The notes beneath the pieces are model-generated. The model searched no databases and was not told the DNA's origin. It was given only the letters and a program-made list of their open reading frames with translations. A DNA stretch of 42,367 nt, from positions 1 to 42,367 of the forward strand of contig NZ_AEEA01000015.1 of NCBI RefSeq assembly GCF_000297095.1. Direction: 5' to 3'. Shown here piece after piece: positions 8,029 to 16,491 of this stretch. The translations under genes and the position numbers were made by a program. Source of the DNA: Treponema primitia ZAS-1. Lineage in GTDB: Bacteria; Spirochaetota; Spirochaetia; Treponematales; Breznakiellaceae. The first letter of the stretch is position 1. Every line of letters starts with the position of its first letter.

Positions 8029-9267
8029 TTATTTGTATTCACCCACCGCTCTGTACAATGCCAGCATATTTTCCTCCGGTACATCGGGAAGAACATTGTG
8101 TACCGTATTGAAAACAAAACCGCCGTCCTGAAAAAAGATGTCTATCATTTTCCGGGTATGGTCATAGACTTCCTGGGGTGTCCCCTGGTTCAGAACACTC
8201 TGGGTATTACAGCCGCCGCCCCAAAAAACAATATCCTTGCCGAATTCCTTTTTCAGAGCCACCGGGTCCATCTGCTTTGCCGTTGTCTGCACGGGGTTGA
8301 TGATATCGTAACCCGCTTCGATCAGATCCCCCATGATCGGGTAAATCGAACCGCAGGAATGTAAAAATGTTTTCATCGTGCTGTGCTTATGGACATATTC
8401 GCAGAGTTTGGTGTGCCGGGGCTTAAAGATGGTCTGGTACTTTTCCTGGGACATAAACATCCCGGTGGTCATCCCCAGATCGTCCCCAAAGCGCAGTATA
8501 TCTACAATATCGCCAACGGCATTGCAGACCTTCTCCAGCGATTGAAGGTGAATCTCCATAAGCACATCCAGGAGCCGGATCACATCATCCTCTTCGGTAT
8601 ATATATCCACCAGAAAATTATCCATCTTCCGCAAAAAGGTTCCCCATTCAAAGAGGTTGCATCCGCATGTAATAACAATGGCCCGGTCTGAACTTTCCCG
8701 GAGCTTTAAGGCGCGGCGGCGCAGTTCACCCCAGAAATCGGGCATCCCCGCATTGTCCCAAGGGCTGTGAGCCAATTTTTGCCAGAGTACCTTGTTCATG
8801 GCCTTGGCAATATCCTTGTAATCGGCGGGGTAAGCGTCGATGTAGGGAAAGTAGGTTTGATCGAAGAAGGTACCGCCCTCGGGCATGCGGGCAAGGTAGT
8901 CCCCCTCTTCGTCGTAGTAATTATAACCGCCCTTTTCGGCTTTGGTCGGTTTGAACCAGACGGGGTATTGGCCCAGACTGCCGTCCGCCAAGGTTACATC
9001 GTACCAATCCTCCGGTTTATCGTTAAAAGCCCTGCCAAGGCAGAGGGTATCCCCATGGATAGCGTCCAGGACATTTAACTCCGGCTGGGCAACCTGCTGA
9101 ACCACATCGTAGATCTTACAGCTCCGGTCATTGATGCCAAGCGCTTTTTTTAGTTTGTTATACCCTATTGCGGAAATACCCGAACTGGGGGTACCCCCCA
9201 AATCCAGGGGCAGCTTTTCCGGCTGTTTGTGGTTTAAACTCTGTAATACATATTCCCGTGATCCCAT
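8029..9267 (-). CDS. URO-D-family protein, zinc-methyltransferase-like
   Basis: A 412-residue URO-D family barrel. The N-terminus shows the family pattern 'REYVLQSLNHKQPEKLPLDLGG'. The motif FLHSCGSIYPIM matches the HxC zinc ligands of MtaA/MtbA-type methyltransferases, and a third Cys occurs in FWGGGCNTQ, so a zinc site could be intact. GGFVFNTVHNVLPDVPEEN is the typical C-terminal strand-loop. The start is set at the second ATG (9267) because GGAGG lies 6 nt upstream of it and directly abuts the first ATG. Last gene of the long minus-strand unit. No corrinoid protein gene is nearby, so methyl transfer to a cobamide is not supported by context. Confidence 0.82.
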   Translation of the reverse strand: MGSREYVLQSLNHKQPEKLPLDLGGTPSSGISAIGYNKLKKALGINDRSCKIYDVVQQVAQPELNVLDAIHGDTLCLGRAFNDKPEDWYDVTLADGSLGQYPVWFKPTKAEKGGYNYYDEEGDYLARMPEGGTFFDQTYFPYIDAYPADYKDIAKAMNKVLWQKLAHSPWDNAGMPDFWGELRRRALKLRESSDRAIVITCGCNLFEWGTFLRKMDNFLVDIYTEEDDVIRLLDVLMEIHLQSLEKVCNAVGDIVDILRFGDDLGMTTGMFMSQEKYQTIFKPRHTKLCEYVHKHSTMKTFLHSCGSIYPIMGDLIEAGYDIINPVQTTAKQMDPVALKKEFGKDIVFWGGGCNTQSVLNQGTPQEVYDHTRKMIDIFFQDGGFVFNTVHNVLPDVPEENMLALYRAVGEYK

Positions 9268-9283
9268 ATCCATCCTCCTGTCA

Positions 9284-9302
9284 AACGGAACGCGCCGTTT
9301 TA
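9284..9302 (-). other. Small intercistronic hairpin between two URO-D genes
   Basis: AAACGG and CCGTTT form a 6-bp stem around a 6-nt loop, in the 45-nt gap between the two URO-D genes. No T-tract follows on the minus strand, so it is probably an RNA-processing or stability element rather than a terminator. Confidence 0.35.
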
Positions 9303-9312
9303 AAAGTGTAGT

Positions 9313-10488
9313 TTATCCTCGCTGTTTATCCAACCCGGCAATTTCCTTTTTGATACGATCCATGTCCAGGGGATACCTGCCGTAGTCCCGTATCAGTTCA
9401 GTCATGTAGGCATATGAATCCGGGCTGACATCGCTTGACACCGAATGATCCGACTGGCATATCCAGCCGCCTCCCACCGCGCTTTGCAGCTTATACAGGA
9501 TTTCCCGCTTTATACGGTTCCGGTCGCCGCTTTCAAGCTCCCGCACATCAATATTGCCTACAAAACAGAGCCTGCCGCCGTAGTCTTTCTGCAGATCCAC
9601 AATGTCCAGGTGGGCTTTACATTCCACCGGGTTGTATCCGTCCAGGCCGATTTCTATATAATCATTATAGATCCTGCTGGCGTTGCCGCAGCCATGGTAG
9701 ATAACCATAAGCCCCGCCTTGTGGCAGACATCAATGAGCCGTTTCACAATAGGTTTGAAATGTTCCCGCCATATTTCAGGACTGAAAAGCATTCCGTTTA
9801 CATATGCCACATCACCCCAGATATACATTCCCGACAATCTGCCCCTGCTTTCCTCTATTTGATATTCCGTAAGGCCCACCATAAAATCGCCGACACGCTT
9901 AACAAAAGCGCCGAACAGTTCGGGCTCTTCCATCATCCAATAAAGGGAATTCTCGCTGCCGATGCAGCGCCAGAGTTCTTCGTAGCCCTCATTGATAGAA
10001 CCGAAAACAGGAAAATCTTCGCAATAGGCGTCTACCCTATCATTCCAGGAAGGGGTGTTACGGTTGATGGCATCCCCTACCCCGTTTAACTGATCATCCC
10101 CGGTTCGGTAAAGCCGCCGCCTGTCCTTTGGATCTTCAAAGACATATTTTTCCATGTCCTTGGGGGTCTTGACAGAAAAACTTTCAAAAGCTGGCATGGG
10201 TGCAGAACTTTTTCGCAGGATCGTGGCGCCGAATCCGGTGCGCAGCCTGACAAGATCCGCCGTTTCTTCCAGAACCTCAAAATCCTGTATAATAGGATCC
10301 ATGTTCGGATTTATCACGATATAGTCCAGGTCAAACTTACGGTATATATCAAGGCCGGCGCCCCACTGTTCCCGGGCTTTCTGCAAAAAACCGGTCCAGA
10401 AAAAATCAGAGAGCGGCACCCGGTCCCCTTCCCTGTTGGACAACGCTGCCCTAAGCCGCGCTTCTTTAGCCTGTTTGTTAGTTGACAT
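9313..10488 (-). CDS. URO-D-family protein
   Basis: A 391-residue URO-D barrel protein, paralogous in outline to its downstream neighbour. The N-terminus RLRAALSNREGDRVPLSDFFW is the family's opening helix and strand. The zinc-type motif appears as VIYHGCGNASRI (HxC). The later ligand position reads FVGNIDVREL without Cys, although GGWICQSDHSV has a Cys close to the final strand. Metal coordination may therefore differ from the 8029-9267 protein. The start has GGAGG 5 nt upstream. It sits between the AllA-like gene and the last gene of the operon. The substrate is unknown; haem synthesis is unlikely because no other hem genes are nearby. Confidence 0.8.
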   Translation of the reverse strand: MSTNKQAKEARLRAALSNREGDRVPLSDFFWTGFLQKAREQWGAGLDIYRKFDLDYIVINPNMDPIIQDFEVLEETADLVRLRTGFGATILRKSSAPMPAFESFSVKTPKDMEKYVFEDPKDRRRLYRTGDDQLNGVGDAINRNTPSWNDRVDAYCEDFPVFGSINEGYEELWRCIGSENSLYWMMEEPELFGAFVKRVGDFMVGLTEYQIEESRGRLSGMYIWGDVAYVNGMLFSPEIWREHFKPIVKRLIDVCHKAGLMVIYHGCGNASRIYNDYIEIGLDGYNPVECKAHLDIVDLQKDYGGRLCFVGNIDVRELESGDRNRIKREILYKLQSAVGGGWICQSDHSVSSDVSPDSYAYMTELIRDYGRYPLDMDRIKKEIAGLDKQRG

Positions 10489-10513
10489 GTTTTCCTCCGT
10501 ATTACAAAACCGC

Positions 10514-11041
10514 TTACTTCCCGGGCTTAATACCTATTTCATAGGGCTCACAGTCTATGACAAACACATTTTTCGGGTTAGTGGCCAAGGGCTTTTTATC
10601 TTCAATAAAGCAGTTACTCCGCACTAATAGTACAAATGTACAGAGCTGCGACAGGGGAAAAGGCGCCCAATGCCAAATATCCTTTTTTACAATAACCCCC
10701 ATGCCCTTCTCTATGGTGAACACCTTGAATTTCTTATAATCCGGCAGGTTTGTTTCCGGATCATTGGGCGCAACGGGAATAAAACTGATATTAGAATCCG
10801 TAGCCAAGTATGCCTCGTCGGATTTCGGCAGCCGTTGTAAATTCGTAATGGTAAAGCCCTTATGCTTTAGATCCAGCCAGCCGCAGGTAGTTTTAACGGT
10901 AAAGTTACTCAAATCTATCTCATTATGCCAATAATCAAAGGTATCGGTTCGCATATCAGGCTTGTTATTGTGCGTGCCGATTACTTCACCATAGAGCTCA
11001 AAACTTTTAATACTCAATTTTACAGGCAATATCTTTTTCAT
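10514..11041 (-). CDS. Ureidoglycolate lyase (AllA)-like cupin protein
   Basis: A 175-residue soluble protein whose pattern fits the AllA/ureidoglycolate-hydrolase cupin family: an N-terminal 'LSIKSFELYGEVIG' segment corresponding to the family's 'aFapfGevI', and the late cupin strand 'KGMGVIVKKDIWHWAPFPL', matching the family's GxGv...g.WHhpl. AllA cleaves ureidoglycolate to glyoxylate and urea, but no other allantoin genes are present. Homologues in sugar operons may be sugar-acid cupins, so the reaction is unassigned. The start has GGAGG about 10 nt upstream. It follows the permease gene by 40 nt in the long operon. Confidence 0.6.
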   Translation of the reverse strand: MKKILPVKLSIKSFELYGEVIGTHNNKPDMRTDTFDYWHNEIDLSNFTVKTTCGWLDLKHKGFTITNLQRLPKSDEAYLATDSNISFIPVAPNDPETNLPDYKKFKVFTIEKGMGVIVKKDIWHWAPFPLSQLCTFVLLVRSNCFIEDKKPLATNPKNVFVIDCEPYEIGIKPGK

Positions 11042-11081
11042 AGTAAATCATCCTCCAATTTTTCTGCTTTTTCAGTTTATA

Positions 11082-12053
11082 TTAACTTGCTTTCACATTA
11101 GCAAGTCGGTTCCGGACTGAACTATCAAGAATTACCGCAAGTACCAGGATAAAGCCCTTAAGCAAACCCTGATAAAAACTTGGCACTCCCAATAAATTTA
11201 ACCCATTCCCCAAAAAACCGATTATCAGGGCGCCAATGAAGGTGCCAATAACAGAACCCTCCCCGCCTGACATGCTGGTGCCGCCAAGAACTACCGCAAC
11301 AACAACGTCAAACTCAAACCCCTGTCCGACATTCGGGGAACCTACGCCCAAACGCGATCCCAATATACACCCTGCGAACCCTGCCAGGAGTCCGGTTAAC
11401 ACATAATAAATAACCACCAGCCCATGCACACCGATACCGGAATAAATTGCCGCTATTTTATTGCCGCCTATGGCAAAGGAATATTTCCCCAGCAGGGTCT
11501 TTTTCTCAAGAAAAATAAACAGCAAAAGCAGCGCTATGGTCAACAGAACCGGAACGGAAAGGACTCCAAACATACCCCGGCCCAGGGCCGTATAGTTTTT
11601 TGGCAGCCCCGCATTAATGGCTTTTCCATTGCTGAATATTAACGCCAAAGCCCGGGCGATATACATAGAACCCATGGTAACAATAACCGGAGGAATATGT
11701 AAACGGTCAACAAACCCCCCATTCATAAGGCCGATTAAAAGACCGACAAATATGCCGCAAAAAATCGCCGCCACCATGGGTATTCCGGTCTGGGTCGCCT
11801 TGGCCATAACAACCCCGCTCAGAGCGACCACGCTGCCCACTGAAAGATCTATGCCGCCGGAAATCATGAGTAAGGTTGCGGCCACGCCGGTTATAATAAC
11901 CGGCGTTGTCTGCTGCAGTACATTGTTAATGTTTGTATAAGTGAGAAATTCTCTGCTCAAAAAGGAAAGAACCACTATAATAATTAGTAAAATACCAAGG
12001 GTTATTAGGCTTTGCAATGCATTTTTATTTAGCCTAAGTTTGTTTACTATCAT
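11082..12053 (-). CDS. Sugar ABC importer permease (RbsC type), importer 2
   Basis: A 323-residue polytopic membrane protein with RbsC-family motifs: 'AATLLMISGGIDLSVGSVVALSG' region, 'FAIGGNKIAAIYSGI' in the middle and 'VAVVLGGTSMSGGEGS' near the C-terminus. Probably a homodimeric channel partnered with the upstream ATPase and binding protein. Its ATG overlaps the ATPase stop by 4 nt (ATGA), showing translational coupling, and AGGAGG lies 9 nt upstream inside the ATPase gene. Confidence 0.92.
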   Translation of the reverse strand: MIVNKLRLNKNALQSLITLGILLIIIVVLSFLSREFLTYTNINNVLQQTTPVIITGVAATLLMISGGIDLSVGSVVALSGVVMAKATQTGIPMVAAIFCGIFVGLLIGLMNGGFVDRLHIPPVIVTMGSMYIARALALIFSNGKAINAGLPKNYTALGRGMFGVLSVPVLLTIALLLLFIFLEKKTLLGKYSFAIGGNKIAAIYSGIGVHGLVVIYYVLTGLLAGFAGCILGSRLGVGSPNVGQGFEFDVVVAVVLGGTSMSGGEGSVIGTFIGALIIGFLGNGLNLLGVPSFYQGLLKGFILVLAVILDSSVRNRLANVKAS

Positions 12054-13543
12054 GCCGAAACGCCTCCTAAAGCCAGGTGCATAATTTTTTCTGCGTTGGT
12101 TTTTTCCCCTTCGTTTCTTATGACTGCTTTTAATGCGCCATCAAAAAGCACGGCAATCCTATCACACAAATTGAGGACCTCAAGCAATTCGGATGAAAAG
12201 ACTATAACCGCGTTACCGGTCTTTACCAAATCACGAACAATATTATGAATCTCCTCTTTAGCGCCCATATCCACTCCCCTCGTGGGTTCATCCAGGAGCA
12301 TGATCTTTATATCTGCGTTAAGGCATTTGGCAAAAACAACCTTTTGCTGATTCCCTCCGCTTAAAAATGCAGCGCCCTGTTCCTCATTCCGGCAGGCAAT
12401 ATTCAGCTTTTTAATATACCCATTCGCAATCTGTTTTTCCCGCGCTACTGACCGGATGCCAAAGGAGCTTATCTTTTTCGCGTTTGTAAGGGTGATATTC
12501 TCCCGGATGGAAAGGCTGGACACAAGGCCCTGGGTACGCCGTTCTTCGGGAACAATGCATATGCCGTTCTTATAGGCTTCCCGTGGGCTGGAAAATCTTC
12601 CATTTTTGCCAAACATTTCGATTTCACCACTGTAGGTATCAATCCCTGCAATTGCCCGTGCCATTTCTGTTTTTCCGGCCCCTAACAAACCGTAAAATCC
12701 GAATATCTCCCCCTGATGCAGATCAAAGGACACGTCCTTCAGCAGATGATTGGTAATTCCCCTGGCGCTCATAATTACATGGTTCATGTCAATATCACTA
12801 TTGATATATTTCTCGGAGACCACTTTGCCCAGCATAAGCTTAACCAGTTCTTCCTGGTTTAGATCCGAGATAGCTGCGGTTTTTATCACATGACCGTCCA
12901 GTAAAACTGTTACAAAATCTCCTACCTTAAAAATTTCTTCAAGTTTGTGGGAAATATAAATAAGGGTGATTCCCTGCTTTTTCAGGGTCTCCACCACATC
13001 AAAAAGCCTACGCGTTTCATCTTCAGAAAGCGCAGCGGTAGGTTCATCCAGAATAAGTATCTCGGCATTCAGTGCGATAGCCTTGGCTATCTGCAGAATC
13101 TGCTTTTCACCGACACTCAAAGCGGAAACATAACTATTCATCGCTATATCAGGATCAATTCTATGTAATATCTCTTTGAGATTTTTAGTTTCATCACTTT
13201 TACGTAGAATACCAAGGGTATTTTTTTCGTTACCCAGGGTCATATTTTCTTCAACCGTAAGCTGCTCTATGACATTTAGCTCCTGAAACAAAACGGAAAC
13301 TCCGCATTCCATGGCTTCCCGAATTGTTGCAGGACAATATTCTTTTCCTTTTAACAGGAGACGGCCACCGGTATATCTTTCTGCACCGGCTAAAATTTTA
13401 ATCAGAGTAGATTTTCCGGCGCCGTTTTCCCCGACAATACAATGGACCGTATTCGTCTTTATGGAAAAAGACACCCCCTTTAGGGCCATAATCCCGGGAA
13501 ATGACTTTGTTACATCAAGAATTTCCAGAACTGTTTCTCCCAT
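12050..13543 (-). CDS. Sugar ABC importer ATPase (RbsA type), importer 2
   Basis: A 497-residue double ATPase. NBD1: GENGAGKST, signature LSVGEKQ, Walker B ILDEPTAALS. NBD2: GLLGAGKTE, LSGGNQQK, LLDEPTRGVD. Both halves keep recognisable signatures, NBD2 the stronger. The start is set at the ATG of MGETVLEIL because AAGGG lies 7 nt upstream; the GTG at 13588 has no ribosome-binding site and lies next to a stem-loop. It is coupled to the permease by a 4-nt overlap and follows the binding-protein gene. Confidence 0.93.
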   Translation of the reverse strand: MGETVLEILDVTKSFPGIMALKGVSFSIKTNTVHCIVGENGAGKSTLIKILAGAERYTGGRLLLKGKEYCPATIREAMECGVSVLFQELNVIEQLTVEENMTLGNEKNTLGILRKSDETKNLKEILHRIDPDIAMNSYVSALSVGEKQILQIAKAIALNAEILILDEPTAALSEDETRRLFDVVETLKKQGITLIYISHKLEEIFKVGDFVTVLLDGHVIKTAAISDLNQEELVKLMLGKVVSEKYINSDIDMNHVIMSARGITNHLLKDVSFDLHQGEIFGFYGLLGAGKTEMARAIAGIDTYSGEIEMFGKNGRFSSPREAYKNGICIVPEERRTQGLVSSLSIRENITLTNAKKISSFGIRSVAREKQIANGYIKKLNIACRNEEQGAAFLSGGNQQKVVFAKCLNADIKIMLLDEPTRGVDMGAKEEIHNIVRDLVKTGNAVIVFSSELLEVLNLCDRIAVLFDGALKAVIRNEGEKTNAEKIMHLALGGVSA

Positions 13544-13572
13544 TACATATCCCTTCAAGAAAGCATTCACCA

Positions 13573-13616
13573 CGCCGCATGTATTCACTCGTTTACCAAA
13601 GTATATCCATACGGCG
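13573..13616 (-). other. Intercistronic stem-loop after binding-protein gene 2
   Basis: On the minus strand CGCCGTATG and CATGCGGCG pair over 9 bp (one G-U) around a 26-nt loop, with two more wobble pairs possible outside. It lies in the 91-nt gap between the binding-protein stop and the ATPase start. There is no T-tract, so a stabilising or attenuating role is more likely than full termination. Confidence 0.45.
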
Positions 13617-13634
13617 CAGTTTATAAAAACATGT

Positions 13635-14690
13635 TTATCTTACGCCGATCTCTTTTCTCAGATTGATGGTGGATTTAAATTCATCGGTAAGGAATTTTTG
13701 TCCGTCATCAATGCTCATGTTGTAAAAATCAATTATCTTATTCTGGGTGGTGATAATCGTTTCACCTTCCCGGGGAATCTGCCCGTTGATAATCTTCATA
13801 ACAGTATCAACCAAAGCTTCGCCGTTAGCCCGGGCAGACAACGCCATGGTCATCTTTAAGGCCGACGCGGGATCGAAAACCTTAAGCATTTCGGACTCGG
13901 TTCCACCGCAGCCCGCAATCAATTCTGTTTGAGGAATACCGTTAACCGCTTTGCCCCTGCCGCCTGCCTCATAAGCCGCCAGACAACCCAGAGAAGAATC
14001 GTCGTTAATACCGAAAATAACATTGGCTTCAGGATGGGACTGCAAGAGGTCATCGCCGGCGGCCATAGAAGTATCCCGGCGTCCCTTGCCGTCAATCCGG
14101 GCCACAACTTCTGCGTTCGGAACAACGGATTTTACACCGGCGATAAATGCATCAGAGCGGTTCTCAATAACAAAAGCAACATCGGGCTGATCGATGATAG
14201 CGATTTTGATCGGTTTGTTAGGATACCATTCCTGCCATTTCTTCGCTGCCAGGGCGCCTAAGGCCTTGGATGAACTGGCTTCATCTATCATAACGGTGGG
14301 CACATTTTTCTTCACCGGCTGCTGGTAAAACGTAACAATTGGTATCTTGGCCTGTATGGCTTCGTCAATTGAAGGCTGTATTGCTGCGCCATCCAGAGGC
14401 TGTACGATAATACCGCTCACTCGCCTGGAAATCAAGTCGGTTACGCCGTTAGCCTGGGCTTCCGCGTCGGACTTACCGTCAATGTAAATGTAGTTTACAT
14501 TGAGTGATTTGGCCAGTGCTTCCGAACAAGCATTGTCCGCCTGCTGATAGGGGTGAGACATATCAAACACAACACGACCAATAGTGGTTGTTTTTGATGA
14601 ATTGGACTGTCCACCAGCCCAAAGCGATTGACCCATAACGAGTATAGTCAGCGCTAAACCAAGGATCAGTACAGTTTTGTTTTTTGCCAT
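13635..14690 (-). CDS. Sugar ABC importer periplasmic binding protein, importer 2
   Basis: A 351-residue exported Peripla_BP_4/RbsB-type protein. The signal peptide runs to about MGQSLWAGGQ and no lipobox Cys is seen. The mature part starts with TTIGRVVFDMSHPYQQADNA, typical of the first strand and ligand-contacting loop; later IIVQPLDGAAIQPSI, GINDDSSLGCLAAYEAGG and hinge residues fit the class. The start has AAGGAG 7 nt upstream. It sits between the mutarotase-like gene and ATPase 2, so importer 2 is ordered SBP-ATPase-permease. Sugar specificity is unknown; the adjacent mutarotase hints at a 6-deoxyhexose or related aldose. Confidence 0.9.
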   Translation of the reverse strand: MAKNKTVLILGLALTILVMGQSLWAGGQSNSSKTTTIGRVVFDMSHPYQQADNACSEALAKSLNVNYIYIDGKSDAEAQANGVTDLISRRVSGIIVQPLDGAAIQPSIDEAIQAKIPIVTFYQQPVKKNVPTVMIDEASSSKALGALAAKKWQEWYPNKPIKIAIIDQPDVAFVIENRSDAFIAGVKSVVPNAEVVARIDGKGRRDTSMAAGDDLLQSHPEANVIFGINDDSSLGCLAAYEAGGRGKAVNGIPQTELIAGCGGTESEMLKVFDPASALKMTMALSARANGEALVDTVMKIINGQIPREGETIITTQNKIIDFYNMSIDDGQKFLTDEFKSTINLRKEIGVR

Positions 14691-14768
14691 TTTCTTTCTC
14701 CTTATCCTTATCTTTATCTTTTCATTAAAATATACAAGGGGGAAACCCCAAATATATGCCGGAATCTT
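14691..14768 (-). promoter_or_regulatory. Mutarotase-SBP2 gap with small hairpin and GATAAR repeats
   Basis: The minus strand of this 78-nt gap holds GGGG-TTT-CCCC, followed by a T-rich stretch. Three tandem GATAAR units (GATAAA GATAAG GATAAG) then run into the AAGGAG ribosome-binding site. The hairpin could be a weak terminator. Confidence 0.3.
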
Positions 14769-15092
14769 TTAATCCAGATGGAAAAATTCTTCGGCGTCCG
14801 CCCACCACTCACCTTCCGCACGGGTGTCCAGGGGTTTTTGGCAGGGCTTACACACATCCCACCACTTTTGGGTCATGGGATCCGCGGCCATTTTCGCCAT
14901 ATCCGCTTCGTAGTCAGTTCCATAATATTCAAAGTAACTGAACAAAAGTCCGTCACGATAATAAATAGAGTAATTTTTGATGTTACATTCTGAGATAGTT
15001 TTTAGTACCCCAGGCCACACCGCCGCGTGGAGTTTTTTATACTCCGCCAGTTTTTCCGGCCGGACGCCAATTACCGAACCATAGCGTTTCAT
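14769..15092 (-). CDS. rhaM: L-rhamnose mutarotase-like protein (RhaM/YiiL family)
   Basis: A 107-residue protein of the usual RhaM length. It matches the family pattern: a basic N-terminal strand with GSVIGVRPEKLAEYKKLH (E. coli RhaM has the equivalent His), VWPGVLKTISECNIKNYSIY, then LFSYFEY and the C-terminal DPMTQKWWDVCKP block with its paired Trp. RhaM interconverts alpha and beta anomers of L-rhamnose; family members also act on other aldoses. The gene lies between the two importer modules, immediately after binding protein 1. This is the clearest clue that the operon handles a rhamnose-like aldose. No rhamnose isomerase, kinase or aldolase is present in the window, so the substrate remains open. 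Confidence 0.85.
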   Translation of the reverse strand: MKRYGSVIGVRPEKLAEYKKLHAAVWPGVLKTISECNIKNYSIYYRDGLLFSYFEYYGTDYEADMAKMAADPMTQKWWDVCKPCQKPLDTRAEGEWWADAEEFFHLD

Positions 15093-15109
15093 CTTGTACC
15101 TACCTTCCG

Positions 15110-15154
15110 CTACAATTGCGGCAACCAGCCAAAGGCTAATTGCCGCAATTGTAG
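15110..15154 (-). other. Long perfect stem-loop after binding-protein gene 1
   Basis: CTACAATTGCGGCAA and TTGCCGCAATTGTAG form a perfect 15-bp stem. The 15-nt loop itself can pair AGCC with GGCT. It fills the gap between the SBP1 stop (15174) and the mutarotase ribosome-binding site. No T-tract follows on the minus strand. A segmental mRNA-stability element protecting the binding-protein message is the simplest reading. Confidence 0.7.
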
Positions 15155-15173
15155 AATTAGTTTTGCCCGCTGC

Positions 15174-16364
15174 TTACCACTGGGGCGGCTGGAAATTCTG
15201 CACGTTAGTTTTGGTGATAACGTCGTTGGCAATATACAGAATCTCGGGCATTTCCTTGCCGTTGAACCAGTCGGCCATGGCTTTGACCGGGGCGGCGCCG
15301 TCACCTTCCGCGCTCTGTGCGGAGATGGCCAGTACGTTACCCGCTATGATCGCGTCCATACCGATTTTGGAGTTTCCAGCGCCGGCAATCAGAATGTCCG
15401 TACGGCCGGCTTCCTTAATCGCATCAATGGCGCCCTGCGCCTGAGCGGAATCGTCGGCAACGAAAATCGCGTTCAAATCCTTCCCGAAGCGGGTAATCCA
15501 GTCAGCTACAACCTGCTTACAGGCGGCGGCATCAAAACCGGGGCTCTGGAAGTCCAGGGTTTTGATGTCAGGGGCGTACTGCAACAGCTCGGTGCGGGGA
15601 CCCCACATACGGGCAAAATAGGGTGAACCACCGGGGGTGTGGGTCAGATAAGCAATGCCGCCCTTTTTGCCCATCGCATCGGCTAAGGCCCGGGAAACTT
15701 TGCGCATCTGAGCCCAATCATCCGGGCCGGTCCAGGTGACCGCATAACGAATGGATTCGGCGGTACCAAGCATGTTGGTGCCAAACACCGGAATACCGGA
15801 CTGGTTAATTTTGCGGTACTGCTGCACAGCCGCTTCAGCGTTGAGTGAAACCAATCCAATGGCGTCAGGCCGGGCATTAATCGCCTGGTCAACCAACTGG
15901 TTCTGAATGTTTACGTCATAGTTGGGCGACCAAACATCAACTTTCATACCGAATGTCTCGGCAGCTTTTTTCGCACCGTTACTATACGCCACGGTGTAGG
16001 GATGGTCACCATTCATGATAATGATCACGTACTTCCCGATACTGCCGTTCTTTGGCGACTTGGCCGGGTTTATTTTTGCACCGGCGTTCCAGCCCGCGTA
16101 CTCCTGATCATACCAATGTCCGGGATCACTTTCCGGGAGTTTGCTCGGATCCGCCGGGCGCGGTGGAACCTGTTTGGGCGTCAGGGTTGGCATGAGTAAT
16201 TGCCCATCGCTACCGCGCACAACCGATGCGTCAATCGCCTGGGACTTCTGCAGATTATCCGCAGCCGTTGCCCCGCCGCCGCTCTGCTGTCCACCGGCTG
16301 CAAAAACCAGGGACCCGCTGACCACCAACGCAATAAGCGCTGCCAAAAATACACGTTTTTTCAT
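15174..16364 (-). CDS. Sugar ABC importer periplasmic binding protein, importer 1
   Basis: A 396-residue exported binding protein, longer than the usual 310-340. The signal peptide is MKKRVFLAALIALVVSGSLVFAAGG. It is followed by an unusual Pro/Gly-rich segment of about 80 residues (including LTPKQVPPRPADPSKLPESDPGHW in part) before the first lobe begins at KYVIIIMNGDHPYTVAYSNG. The two-lobe class pattern then follows (DAIGLVSLNAEAAVQQ, FVADDSAQAQGAIDAIKEAG). There is no lipobox Cys. The start has GGAGG 6 nt upstream. The extra N-terminal segment may be a periplasmic tether or an interaction arm. The gene lies after the two permease genes and is followed by a strong stem-loop. Confidence 0.9.
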   Translation of the reverse strand: MKKRVFLAALIALVVSGSLVFAAGGQQSGGGATAADNLQKSQAIDASVVRGSDGQLLMPTLTPKQVPPRPADPSKLPESDPGHWYDQEYAGWNAGAKINPAKSPKNGSIGKYVIIIMNGDHPYTVAYSNGAKKAAETFGMKVDVWSPNYDVNIQNQLVDQAINARPDAIGLVSLNAEAAVQQYRKINQSGIPVFGTNMLGTAESIRYAVTWTGPDDWAQMRKVSRALADAMGKKGGIAYLTHTPGGSPYFARMWGPRTELLQYAPDIKTLDFQSPGFDAAACKQVVADWITRFGKDLNAIFVADDSAQAQGAIDAIKEAGRTDILIAGAGNSKIGMDAIIAGNVLAISAQSAEGDGAAPVKAMADWFNGKEMPEILYIANDVITKTNVQNFQPPQW

Positions 16365-16491
16365 ACTTTTCCTCCATAGAAATAATTTTATATGCTAAAG
16401 GGCGCTGCACAAACGGCAATACCCCATGGCATAGCTAAGCAAGCGCCTTTCCGCGCTATTTCAACGCAGTTACCCGCTACTTGCAACGCAG
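16365..16491 (-). promoter_or_regulatory. Permease-SBP1 gap with possible internal promoter and stem
   Basis: The minus strand contains GGCGCT...AGCGCC, able to close a long stem around TGCTTAGCTATGCC. It also contains TTGTGC-N16-TAAAAT, a possible internal promoter for the binding-protein gene. The -35 matches only 3 of 6, so this is weak. The left part is the 22-nt repeat described separately. Confidence 0.3.

Noticed and set aside
9281..9302. AAACGG...CCGTTT as another LacI operator
   Set aside because: Half-site spacing differs from the 18-bp palindrome at 20106 and it lies between two co-directional genes; a hairpin is the simpler reading.
10514..11041. Evidence for an allantoin/purine degradation pathway
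   Set aside because: Only one AllA-like cupin is present with no allantoinase or related genes; the neighbours are sugar importers.
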